Below the pieces are notes generated by a model. The model was given only the letters and a program-made list of their open reading frames with translations, searched no databases and was not told the origin of the DNA. A stretch of 16,343 bases of DNA from an uncultured Gammaproteobacteria bacterium (GTDB lineage: Bacteria; Pseudomonadota; Gammaproteobacteria; Pseudomonadales; Pseudohongiellaceae). The DNA lies in the NCBI GenBank assembly GCA_903889815.1, contig CAISYX010000302.1, forward strand, positions 1 through 16,343. Direction: 5' to 3'. A program made the translations under genes and the position numbers. Below, in pieces: positions 1 through 7,039 of this stretch (position 1 is its first letter; the number at the start of each line of letters is the position of its first letter).

Positions 1-717
1 CGCACCGTGCCCGCCGAGGCCATCGAACTTTACAACCAGTACGTGCACGGCGAGATCAGCCGGCGCACCTTCCTGAGCCGGGCGAAGCAATTTGTCGTCG
101 CCGGGTTCACCGCCGGCGCGCTGGTGGAGGCGCTGATGCCCGATTACGCGATGGGGCAGCAGATCTCCCGCGACGACGAGCGCCTCACGGCCAGTTACGT
201 CACTCTGCCGTCGCCCCAGGGGCATGGCTTTATCCGCGGCTATCTGGTGCGGCCTTACAGCGCCGACAGCCGTTCTGAAACCCCCAGCAAACTGCCTGGC
301 ATCATCGTGGTTCACGAAAACCGCGGCCTCAATCCCCACACGGAAGACGTGGCCCGCCGGCTGGCGCTGGCCAATTTCATGGCCTTTGCGCCGGACGTGC
401 TGACCTCAGTGGGCGGCTATCCCGGCGATGATTATCAGGGCGGTCAACTGTTCAGTGGCCTTGACGCCGACAAGCGCTTCGAGGACATCGTGGCGGCGGC
501 GTTGTGGCTGAAAGGGCGTGAGGACTGCAATGGCAAGATCGGGGCGACCGGCTTCTGCTATGGCGGCGGGGTGTCGAACCAGCTGGCGGTGCGGCTCGGG
601 GCAGACCTGGCGGCTGCAGTGCCGTTCTATGGCGCAGCTGCGCCGGTAGCCGACGTGCCCAGCATCAAGGCCGCCATCCTGGTGCAGCACGGCGAGCTGG
701 ACACCCGTCTGGTGTAA
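1..717 (+). pseudogene. Tat-exported dienelactone hydrolase-family protein (YghX-like), 5' partial, cut by in-frame TAA
   Basis: Alpha/beta hydrolase of the dienelactone hydrolase family, predicted to be exported. The frame is open from the first base, and the earliest visible start is GTG at 7; related proteins usually begin a few residues earlier, so the 5' end is probably cut by the window. Counting from that GTG, residues 18-23 read SRRTFL, a twin-arginine motif, followed by a hydrophobic stretch ending near residue 43. The hydrolase core shows HENRG (103-107), the nucleophile elbow GFCYGGG with Cys184, and the catalytic Asp in GELDTRL (Asp232). The codon after TRLV is TAA (715-717). The expected C-terminus, with the catalytic His, follows in the same frame. 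If translation stops here the product lacks the His and should be inactive. The family call is firm; the substrate is unknown. Confidence 0.85.
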
Positions 718-897
718 GCCTGGCCAGCCTACGAGGCGGCGCTGCAGGCGGCGGGCGTCACCTACGAGGCCGACATCCATCCGGCGGCCGTCCACGGCTT
801 CTTCAACGATGCCACGCCCGAGCGCTACAACCAGGTGGCCGCTGAACTGGCCTGGTCGCGCATGGTGAGCTGGTTCAACACCTACACCCGCGCCTGA
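718..897 (+). pseudogene. Severed 3' end of the dienelactone hydrolase gene
   Basis: This stretch continues the reading frame of the hydrolase immediately after the TAA at 715-717, for 59 codons ending in TGA (895-897). It starts AWPAYEAALQAAGV and contains AVHGFFND, where the His (codon at 793-795) matches the catalytic His of the Cys-Asp-His triad. It ends in a helix-like segment (LAWSRMVSWFNTYTRA) typical of the family C-terminus. There is no ATG or ribosome binding site of its own near its start, so it is expressed only if the stop is read through. The lack of any frameshift or second stop points to a recent or apparent lesion. Confidence 0.8.
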
Positions 898-939
898 GTG
901 CATTGGCCTCCTGCGCTCCAAATCAGTCCATCTAGCATA

Positions 940-1001
940 TTCATGGGATTAAAATCCAAGTTAGACAAGGACTAACATATTTAAAAAAGTAATCCCATGA
1001 A
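940..1001. promoter_or_regulatory. 12-bp perfect inverted repeat upstream of the REC-EAL gene
   Basis: TTCATGGGATTA at 940-951 is repeated exactly in reverse complement as TAATCCCATGAA at 990-1001, with 38 bases between the arms. The interior is AT-rich and holds a smaller hairpin, GTTAG/CTAAC. The right arm ends 15 bases before the ATG at 1017. Arm length and placement suggest an operator bound by a dimeric regulator, possibly the LuxR-type HTH encoded just downstream. A long stem in the mRNA leader is an alternative. The repeat is seen directly; its role is inferred. Confidence 0.55.
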
Positions 1002-1016
1002 CACTGGGGCAATTCC

Positions 1017-2114
1017 ATGAACAAGAAAAAAGTCGTTGTCATTGAAGATGATGCCGTTTACGCCATGCTCTACAAGCATGCCTTGAGTGCACTTTTCGAT
1101 CTGCAATGTGTCGATGACAGCAGAAAAGTGCCTGCTGAGTGGCTTGAGACAGCGGATTTCATCATTCTAGACCTGTATTTGCGGGGCAATAGAGACGGCA
1201 TTGTTGAAATTCGAAAATTTGCGAGCCTGTGCCCGAACGCAGCCATTGTCATCGTCAGTGGCGTCACTGGAAAAGTGATCGATATGGCCGTAGAAACGGC
1301 CATCAGTCACGGACTCAAGGTGCTCGGTCAGTTCAGGAAGCCATTGAATGTTCAGGCGCTCCAGCACTTGCTGTCAGGCGAGAACAATCGAAATCCAGTT
1401 CGCCCCCTTGGCGCCACGCCTGTCAGGATCGCACCCGCGATCGATGACTTGATTTCGATAGAGGATGTTCGTGGCGGGATCGAAAACAAGGAGTTCGTTG
1501 CATTGTTTCAACCTCAGATCGACTTGCGAACCGGCCGTGTTTGCGGGCTTGAGGCGCTGTCACGTTGGGATCACCCGAAACATGGGACATTGACGCCCAA
1601 TTTCTTCCTGGATGTCATGGAATCCGTCGAGATGGCCGTCGAGTTCAGCTTGAATATTCTCGAGCTTGCACTCCATGGTTTTCAGACGATTCAGAATGAA
1701 GTGGGCTACAAAGGCACTGTGTCCATCAATGTGCCCATGAATGCGTTTCGCGATCCGCTGTTTCCCGACAAGGTGTTTTCCCTGCTCGCGCGACGTCTGG
1801 TTGATCCCCAGAAATTGATCATGGAGGTCACCGAATACGGCACCCTGGATGGACTTCATCATGTACAGGAATCCATCGCCAGGATGATGATTCGCGGAAT
1901 ACGACTGTCCATCGATGACTTCGGTACCGGGCACTCGGGATTGTTAAGGTTGCGGACTCTCGGATTTGATGAATTGAAAGTGGACAGACAGTTCGTCACC
2001 AATCTGCATAGTGATATCGCTTCGCAGACAATTCTCACCGCCATGGCAGAGATCGCGAAGTCCTTGAAGATGACTATCGTCGTGGAAGGTGTGGAAACCA
2101 CGGAAACGCTGTAA
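1017..2114 (+). CDS. Response regulator receiver + EAL c-di-GMP phosphodiesterase, ended by an in-frame TAA
   Basis: Cytoplasmic regulator predicted to hydrolyse cyclic-di-GMP under phosphorylation control. Residues 1-120 are a receiver with the acidic pair Asp11/Asp12, phospho-acceptor Asp52 (ILDLYL), Ser81 and Lys108 (FRKP). Residues 145-365 are an EAL domain with GLEALSRW (Glu179), Asn238, Glu270, the loop DDFGTGHSG (Asp300/301), Lys321 and VEGVE (357-360). These match a catalytically competent enzyme. The frame meets TAA at 2112-2114 just before the last EAL elements, and the conserved QGY..P segment follows in the same frame, so the product up to the stop lacks the end of its fold. The start is the ATG at 1017; only a weak GGGG lies upstream. 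With the following part it resembles VieA of Vibrio cholerae (receiver, EAL, HTH). Base composition is AT-richer than the neighbours. Confidence 0.85.
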   Translation: MNKKKVVVIEDDAVYAMLYKHALSALFDLQCVDDSRKVPAEWLETADFIILDLYLRGNRDGIVEIRKFASLCPNAAIVIVSGVTGKVIDMAVETAISHGLKVLGQFRKPLNVQALQHLLSGENNRNPVRPLGATPVRIAPAIDDLISIEDVRGGIENKEFVALFQPQIDLRTGRVCGLEALSRWDHPKHGTLTPNFFLDVMESVEMAVEFSLNILELALHGFQTIQNEVGYKGTVSINVPMNAFRDPLFPDKVFSLLARRLVDPQKLIMEVTEYGTLDGLHHVQESIARMMIRGIRLSIDDFGTGHSGLLRLRTLGFDELKVDRQFVTNLHSDIASQTILTAMAEIAKSLKMTIVVEGVETTETL

Positions 2115-2120
2115 TGGCTC

Positions 2121-3020
2121 ATGGGGCACAGGGAGATAATCTGCCAAGGCTATCTGATTGCCCAACCCATGCGGCTGACGCCCTTGATGGACTGGTTCGT
2201 CGAAACGTGCCCGGACTTTACCCTCGACCTGAAACGCTATCTTCCGGAGGGGACTGTTGTTGATTTGCAACCTGAACGGGATTACTACCAGGCAATCGTT
2301 GTTGTCAGCGACAAGGAATGTCTCGAAAAAACCTCGCAGTACGTCATGAAGCTGGAAGGAAGATGGCATGTTGAAGCTTTCATGAAAGGAACCTTCGCTA
2401 CGGAACGCATTTTTGATGCGCGCGGCGCTTTGGACCTCGCTGTGATTGATCTTGATCTCGAGGACATCAACAGCAACTTGTTGATCTCGGAAGTCAGGAG
2501 TCGATATCCGGCCTGTTCGATAGTAGGAATGTCAAGATCGCCCAAGGAATCATCCATCATCACAGCATCCGCACATGGTGCCAATTCATTTGCCATCTAT
2601 TCCGACTCTGAACAGATCATCGTCAGCATGCTGACAAGCACGATTGCCGGGAATGCTTCTTTTTCAGGAAAGATAGTAGAAAGATTGTTCAAATCTGAGA
2701 GGTCAGCAAAGCCCGAAGCTGCCATTACCGCTGATTTCAATCTGACAGCAAGGGAAATCGACACGCTTCGAGGGATTGCAGCCGGCATGACCTACGCACA
2801 AGTCGCAAGGAAGATGGAAATCAGCGTTTCTACTGTGCAGAGTCATATCCGCAATCTCTACAGAAAGATGTCAGTGGATTCGCAAAGCAAGGCCATTATA
2901 AAGGCGCGATCCATGGGGCTCCTTTTGGGGCTTGATTTCACGCATTCGGCAGATTTCGACACGGCGAGTCAGCGGCCAGTTTCCACGTATCCTCACAAGC
3001 CCAAGTACCCGTTTGCATAG
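2121..3020 (+). CDS. EAL domain tail + degenerate receiver + LuxR-type HTH (second half of the interrupted regulator)
   Basis: Same frame as the preceding REC-EAL frame, six bases after its TAA. Residues 1-28 complete the EAL fold (CQGYLIAQPM). Residues about 58-175 look like a second receiver: Asp110 (AVIDLDL) is the phospho-acceptor, but the acidic pair is Ser-Asp and the conserved Lys appears to be Tyr160, so normal phosphorylation is doubtful. Residues about 205-268 are a GerE/LuxR HTH (FNLTAREIDTLRGIAAGM, then TVQSHIRNLYRKM) predicted to bind DNA. No good ribosome binding site precedes ATG 2121. Restart after the stop, readthrough, or a TTG start near 2259 behind a GGAGGGG are alternatives. 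The most economical reading is one gene, 1017-3020, of 668 codons including the internal TAA and the TAG terminator, split by one nonsense codon. Confidence 0.8.
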   Translation: MGHREIICQGYLIAQPMRLTPLMDWFVETCPDFTLDLKRYLPEGTVVDLQPERDYYQAIVVVSDKECLEKTSQYVMKLEGRWHVEAFMKGTFATERIFDARGALDLAVIDLDLEDINSNLLISEVRSRYPACSIVGMSRSPKESSIITASAHGANSFAIYSDSEQIIVSMLTSTIAGNASFSGKIVERLFKSERSAKPEAAITADFNLTAREIDTLRGIAAGMTYAQVARKMEISVSTVQSHIRNLYRKMSVDSQSKAIIKARSMGLLLGLDFTHSADFDTASQRPVSTYPHKPKYPFA

Positions 3021-3026
3021 ACAGTG

Positions 3027-3605
3027 ATGGCGCTGGAAAGAATTCAGAACCTGCCGTACGACATCTGCTTGTCTGCCTTTGACATGCTGATTCTGAATGA
3101 CCCGTCTTACATGAGAAAGATGGTGTCTTCTTCGGCTTCCATAGGAAGATTCAACGTCATCAATGTGTTGATCTCCTACATGCTGGCTGGAAATATCGAT
3201 GAATTCAGAGAGGACACGTCAGCGTCTGTTGAAAATTTCTTCAAACAGGCCGATACGTTTCTTGCCGTCATTTCTGCCTTGACCTTGTTGAGAACAGAGG
3301 ACAACAGCGTTGTCTTTTACAGCCCCAAATCCAGGGAACCTTGCTTGTGCAAGATCGGCGCAGCGATTGTTCGCCAAAGCGCACCCAATTTCTACCGCAA
3401 TCCCCGCAGTCTTTACGACTACATGAACAATCGTTACCTGGTGTCTGAACATGGCAGGATCAACACCCACAAGGCTCGGAAGCTCTTGTCAGAAATGAAA
3501 AAGCGGCAGTTTGATCGGCTCTTGAGACAATACAAGGTGATAAAAATTGTTCGAGATTTTGACGGGATCAACTGGGTCGAGACCACTTCAATGCAGGCGC
3601 ATTAG
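3027..3605 (+). CDS. Unrecognised 192-aa protein downstream of the REC-EAL-HTH regulator
   Basis: I do not recognise this family. It begins at ATG 3027 (or GTG 3024), only 3-6 bases after the TAG of the upstream frame and in the same frame, and ends in TAG. No Shine-Dalgarno sequence is visible, so translation would have to be coupled to the upstream gene. The sequence is soluble, with no signal peptide or membrane span. The C-terminal third (from about INTHKARKLLSEMKKRQFDR) is basic and helical and could be a winged-helix DNA-binding region, but that is a guess. It shares the AT-richer composition of the regulator. Spacing and frame suggest it works with the regulator, or was once part of the same long frame. 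Confidence 0.6.
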   Translation: MALERIQNLPYDICLSAFDMLILNDPSYMRKMVSSSASIGRFNVINVLISYMLAGNIDEFREDTSASVENFFKQADTFLAVISALTLLRTEDNSVVFYSPKSREPCLCKIGAAIVRQSAPNFYRNPRSLYDYMNNRYLVSEHGRINTHKARKLLSEMKKRQFDRLLRQYKVIKIVRDFDGINWVETTSMQAH

Positions 3606-3623
3606 CGTCAAATTCGGGGTGCC

Positions 3624-3647
3624 CGGGCATCAGCCGGCTGATGCCCG
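3624..3647. terminator. 24-bp perfect palindrome between convergent genes
   Basis: The 24 bases from 3624 to 3647 are a perfect palindrome, able to form a 10-bp GC-rich stem (CGGGCATCAG) with a CCGG loop in RNA from either strand. It lies between the 192-aa gene (+, ends 3605) and the phosphoesterase gene (-, ends 3659). The site fits a shared bidirectional terminator, although no run of T follows on either strand. A protein-binding site is the alternative. Confidence 0.55.
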
Positions 3648-3658
3648 TCCTGGCGCCT

Positions 3659-5347
3659 TCAGGGCATCACTTCAAAACTGAAGGCACGCTGATGCTGCTG
3701 GCCAAACTCATCCACGCTGAATACCTCGATGCGGTTTACACCGACAGGCAGTGCAGCGGGCAGCGGCAGCTCCCAGACATGGGCCGAAGCGGTGGCCGGA
3801 CCAATGGCCTGGTCTGTCCCCGTCAACTGCTGGTACACGCGCTCCACAAACGGGTCGGTGCGCACCACATAGGTCATGGGCTGGCGCTCGGCGCCATTGA
3901 GTGACAGCCAGACGGAGTCTCGTACGCCGCCATCGAATAGATTCACCACCACCCTGGTGCCGTCCGCCAAGGTGCCGCGATTGACACTGCCGCCCTCCGC
4001 CTGACTCAGTGGCGGGTCCAGCGTAATGCGCAGCCCCTGACTGGCATCGGCGCCATAGGGAAACGGCATGAACTGCGGCACCACGTCAACGTCATCAAAG
4101 CGCAGCAGGTAGAAACCGTTGGGATTGCCATCCTGCATCATGGCGTCGCTGACGCCGCGCAGGTCTTGCGGTCCGGTGCCCCAGCCATTGCCGCGCACTT
4201 CCGCCAGGGTGTGCGCAATCCAGGGCTGTCCGTGCCAACCGTGGCTGTGGCCCACTTCCACTTTCCAGCTGTTGCTGGTGTCGTGGCCCGCCATGCCGTA
4301 GAGATGCTCAAAGGGTTCCAGAATTTCCAGCAGTTGGGCAAAGTTCTCGGTTTGCGGGCCGGTGGTGACCGTGCCGTTGGCATCGACGGCTTCCGACACC
4401 AGCGGGATATGCGAGGCGATCACGATCAGATTGTCCTTCGGCACGTGGGCGAGGTCGCGCGCCAGCCAGTACAGCTGTTCGTCGTGGATATAGCCGCGAT
4501 AAGCCTCGCCGTCTGCCATCCTGTTCCCTGCGCCGGCGTACTCCACATTGTTCAGTGCCACGAAGTGCACATTGCCGTAGTTGAACGAGTAATAGGTTGG
4601 GCCGAAGTGCAGCTTGTAGGTTTCGTTGGCAAAGCGGGCATCCGGAGACTCGAAGTTGATGTCGTGATTGCCCGGCAGATACCACTGGGGAATGTCCATC
4701 AGCGCCATCATTTCCTTGTGGCGGTCATACAGGCTCAGGCTGTCAAACACCACGTCGCCCACGGTGACACCAAACTGCGCACCGAAGGGATTGCCGATCA
4801 GCGTGGTGACCAGATCCTCGCGCAACTTGTCCTGATCCAGCTCCGAGCGGGCCTGCGGATCGGCGAAGGCGTGGGCCGTGAATTGCACACTGTCATCAGC
4901 TATAGCCGTCAGGGGGAAGTCGATGGCGTCCGGCAGGGGTCCGGTGGCATTGGCCACTTCGTATCGCCAGGCCACGGCAGTGCCGCCAATGGTGTCAGGC
5001 GTGCCTTCAGGATAGTGCCGGTAGTAGAAGCGCGGAATATTGTTGTCGTCGACGGCGATGCTGTAGCCCGAGGGCTGCGAGACGAACAGGATCTGCAAAG
5101 GGGCCAGGGCAATTGCGTAGTCGCCATCCGCATCGGTCAAGACTACGTCGCAGCCATTGCTGACACTCACGCCTTGCACGCCGCGCTCGCCGGCATTGCG
5201 CGCCCCGTCGCCGTTGTCGTCGACGAACACCGTGCCGCGCGCAGTCTGGGCAGCGGGGTCAGCGACGCCGCATTGCGCAAGGGCCGCAGGGGAGGCCAGG
5301 GGCAGGCTGCAGAGGAAGATCCAGGCGGGAAGATGGGTACGTGTCAT
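3659..5347 (-). CDS. Secreted calcineurin-like metallophosphoesterase with N-terminal SdrD-B-like domain
   Basis: Predicted periplasmic or extracellular metal-dependent phosphoesterase, 562 aa. I chose the ATG at 5347 because GAGAG lies just upstream and the signal peptide starts cleanly there (basic MTRTHLP, hydrophobic core, ALA-Q cleavage near residue 25). An upstream in-frame ATG at 5371 is less likely. Residues about 38-85 (VFVDDNGDGARNAGERGVQG) form a small beta-sandwich of the SdrD-B/prealbumin-like type found in front of this family. The catalytic domain shows ADPQ (Asp163), GDVVFD (197-202), GNHD (226-229), SHIPL (His313), AGHD (His355) and GHSHGWHG (from 366). These are dinuclear-metal ligands, with DPQ in place of the usual DxH. 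The C-terminal portion fits the family's beta-rich C-terminal domain. The substrate cannot be read from sequence; phosphate monoester or nucleotide scavenging is plausible. Confidence 0.85.
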   Translation of the reverse strand: MTRTHLPAWIFLCSLPLASPAALAQCGVADPAAQTARGTVFVDDNGDGARNAGERGVQGVSVSNGCDVVLTDADGDYAIALAPLQILFVSQPSGYSIAVDDNNIPRFYYRHYPEGTPDTIGGTAVAWRYEVANATGPLPDAIDFPLTAIADDSVQFTAHAFADPQARSELDQDKLREDLVTTLIGNPFGAQFGVTVGDVVFDSLSLYDRHKEMMALMDIPQWYLPGNHDINFESPDARFANETYKLHFGPTYYSFNYGNVHFVALNNVEYAGAGNRMADGEAYRGYIHDEQLYWLARDLAHVPKDNLIVIASHIPLVSEAVDANGTVTTGPQTENFAQLLEILEPFEHLYGMAGHDTSNSWKVEVGHSHGWHGQPWIAHTLAEVRGNGWGTGPQDLRGVSDAMMQDGNPNGFYLLRFDDVDVVPQFMPFPYGADASQGLRITLDPPLSQAEGGSVNRGTLADGTRVVVNLFDGGVRDSVWLSLNGAERQPMTYVVRTDPFVERVYQQLTGTDQAIGPATASAHVWELPLPAALPVGVNRIEVFSVDEFGQQHQRAFSFEVMP

Positions 5348-5453
5348 GGTTTGCTCTCTCAAGGGTGGCATCTGATCTTAATCTACCTGTTTGACACCGG
5401 GGTGACAGTTGGGAACGGGCAGTCGCAGCACACAGCCCTTGAGAACGTCTCGC

Positions 5454-5711
5454 TCACAAGCGCAACCCCCGCTGCTCCGGGGTCCACCTGGCCAGATGAA
5501 TCTGCGCCACGCCCAGCCCCAGCCCCCGCACCCACTTCGCGCAGGCGTCCAGCGTGCTCCAGGTCTTGATGGCGCCTGTGGTCGTGGTCGCCGTGACGGT
5601 CGCGGTGGGGGTGTCGGCTTCTACATGGAAGAGGCTGCCATCGGCAATGATGCGCAACTTGCGCACCGCGCCGGCCTCGATCAGTGCCCGCAGGGTTTTC
5701 TCATTCATCAT
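5454..5711 (-). CDS. Small protein paired with the upstream RHH protein (possible ParC-like or TA partner)
   Basis: Small protein of 84-85 aa starting at MMNEKTLRALIEAG, ending in TGA at 5454. It has an N-terminal helix, a Thr/Ala-rich beta stretch (TATVTATTTTG), then IKTWSTLDACAKWVRGLG and a basic tail. Its start codons (5711 or 5708) lie inside the end of the upstream RHH gene, whose stop is at 5701-5703, so the two are translationally coupled. I recall similar proteins being labelled partition-associated (ParC-like), but I cannot confirm this. A toxin partner of the RHH protein is another possibility. No catalytic motif is visible. Confidence 0.65.
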   Translation of the reverse strand: MMNEKTLRALIEAGAVRKLRIIADGSLFHVEADTPTATVTATTTTGAIKTWSTLDACAKWVRGLGLGVAQIHLARWTPEQRGLRL

Positions 5712-5895
5712 CGGACTCCCCAAAGAGGGCATGCTGCTCGGGGATGGAGATGCCATTGGCCTCGCAATGCTTGCGGATCAGCACCTCGATCAGGTTGGCA
5801 ATGGAGCGGTGTTCGCGCAGGGCCGCTATGCGGGCGGCTTCCTTGATGCGGGGGTCGATGCGCAGGTTCAGGGTGGCGGTCTTGGAGGGGCTCAT
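5701..5895 (-). CDS. Ribbon-helix-helix (Arc-type) DNA-binding protein, antitoxin-like
   Basis: Small DNA-binding protein, 64 aa from ATG 5895. TATLNLRIDPRIKEAARIAA is a ribbon-helix-helix strand and first helix, followed by HRSIANLIEVLIRKHCEANG as the second helix. The acidic C-terminal tail (ESDDE) is typical of antitoxins that contact a partner. An in-frame ATG at 5928 is less likely because a TACAAT -10 box overlaps it and transcription would start downstream of it. The stop TGA overlaps the start of the next gene, giving a two-gene operon in which this protein probably represses its own promoter. It could be an antitoxin or a ParG-like partition regulator. Confidence 0.75.
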   Translation of the reverse strand: MSPSKTATLNLRIDPRIKEAARIAALREHRSIANLIEVLIRKHCEANGISIPEQHALFGESDDE

Positions 5896-5926
5896 GGGGC
5901 GTCTGCCGTAAAGTGAAAGTAATGGC

Positions 5927-5954
5927 ATTGTAACGCAGATGTATCAGGCTGCAA
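5927..5954 (-). promoter_or_regulatory. Sigma70-like promoter for the RHH operon
   Basis: On the minus strand TTGCAG (5949-5954) and TACAAT (5927-5932) are 16 bases apart. Transcription would start near 5920 and give a leader of about 25 bases before ATG 5895. The -10 matches 5 of 6 consensus bases; the -35 is weak (TTG only). Autorepression by the RHH protein would be expected, but no clear operator repeat was found. Confidence 0.45.
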
Positions 5955-6042
5955 TCGTGGCGTGGCTGCTCATTCGTGGTGAATTCCTGCTACCATCCCG
6001 CGGCCAACATCACACATTGCAAGCCTCCTGAAGGGAAGAGCC

Positions 6043-7032
6043 ATGAGCCTGGTGACTCCAGCGCAAGCTGCGGAGCGACTCAAGAACGACCAGGTGGTCG
6101 CGGTGCCCACCGAGACGGTCTATGGCCTCGCGGGCCGCATGCACTCTGAAGCCGCGCTCACGCGCATTTTCGCGACCAAGAAGCGTCCCTTTTTCGATCC
6201 GCTGATAGTGCATGTCCGGGACATTCCCCAGGCCAGGTCACTGGCCAAAGACTGGCCACAGGCTGCACAGATTCTGGCTGAAGCGTTCTGGCCCGGCCCG
6301 CTGACCTTGGTGATGCCGAAGTCTGAGCTGGTTTCCAGTCTCATTACCTCGGGACTCGGCACTGTGGGCATTCGCTGTCCGCATCATCCCATTGCACAGC
6401 AGATCCTCGCGGCGTTGGGCGAGCCCTTTGCGGCGCCCAGCGCGAATCTGTTCGGGCGCACCAGTCCCACGGCCGCAAGTCACGTCATCGAAGAGTTCAG
6501 CAATCAGGTGGATGTCGTCGACGGCGGTACCTGTGCGGTGGGCATAGAATCCACGGTGCTTGCCATCAATGCGGACTCGTTCAGCCTGCTGCGTCCGGGT
6601 GCCGTGACGCAGGAGCAGATAAGGGGGGTGCTGCAGGGCGCGGGGCTCTTCACGGGCTGGCAGCATTCGCAACGCGTTGACGCACCGGGGCAGATGAAGC
6701 ATCACTACATGCCAAGCAAACCTTTGTTCACGGTCGACGATGCCTTCGAGGGGGACCTGCTGGCGACGCTCAATGCCGCCTTGGCCACCCTGCCGGATGT
6801 TGTGGAAGGCGTTGCACTGGTAAAGCCGGCGCATATTCACAGCGTGCAGGAATTGCGTCTGGATGCCGACCCCGCCACGGCAGCACGGCAACTGTATGCC
6901 AGCCTGCGACTGGCATCGGCGCATCCCGCCGATGCCATTGTGTTTCGATACCAGGATGCGCATCGCGAACCTGCGTGGACCGCCATCATGGAAAGGATCT
7001 CCAAGGCGAGTTCAGCTTGGATAGCGCCTTAG
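6043..7032 (+). CDS. sua5: L-threonylcarbamoyladenylate synthase, Sua5 type
   Basis: Makes threonylcarbamoyl-AMP from threonine, bicarbonate and ATP, the first step of the tRNA t6A37 modification at ANN-decoding tRNAs, in the cytoplasm. At 329 aa it is the long two-domain Sua5 form rather than short TsaC. The YrdC domain (about 10-195) shows VPTETVYGLAGR (21-32), KKRPFFDPLIVHV, FWPGPLTLVMP, VGIRCPHHP (109-116), PFAAPSANLFGRTSPT and VGIESTVL with LLRPGAVT. The linker PGQMKHHYMP (215-224) is the Sua5 hallmark that closes over the active site. The rest is the Sua5 C-terminal domain. GAAGGGAAG lies just before the ATG. It is transcribed alone, divergent from the RHH operon and convergent with the repeat-protein gene. 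It appears intact. Confidence 0.93.
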   Translation: MSLVTPAQAAERLKNDQVVAVPTETVYGLAGRMHSEAALTRIFATKKRPFFDPLIVHVRDIPQARSLAKDWPQAAQILAEAFWPGPLTLVMPKSELVSSLITSGLGTVGIRCPHHPIAQQILAALGEPFAAPSANLFGRTSPTAASHVIEEFSNQVDVVDGGTCAVGIESTVLAINADSFSLLRPGAVTQEQIRGVLQGAGLFTGWQHSQRVDAPGQMKHHYMPSKPLFTVDDAFEGDLLATLNAALATLPDVVEGVALVKPAHIHSVQELRLDADPATAARQLYASLRLASAHPADAIVFRYQDAHREPAWTAIMERISKASSAWIAP

Positions 7033-7039
7033 CACGCAG

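Noticed and set aside
406..921. Minus-strand open frame over the hydrolase C-terminus
   Set aside because: Shadow of the split hydrolase frame, whose triad residues are recognisable on the plus strand.
4166..5569. Long plus-strand open frame (467 codons) opposite the phosphoesterase gene
   Set aside because: It is antisense to a gene with clear catalytic motifs and a signal peptide; the peptide lacks any recognisable domain and the frame is explained by high GC.
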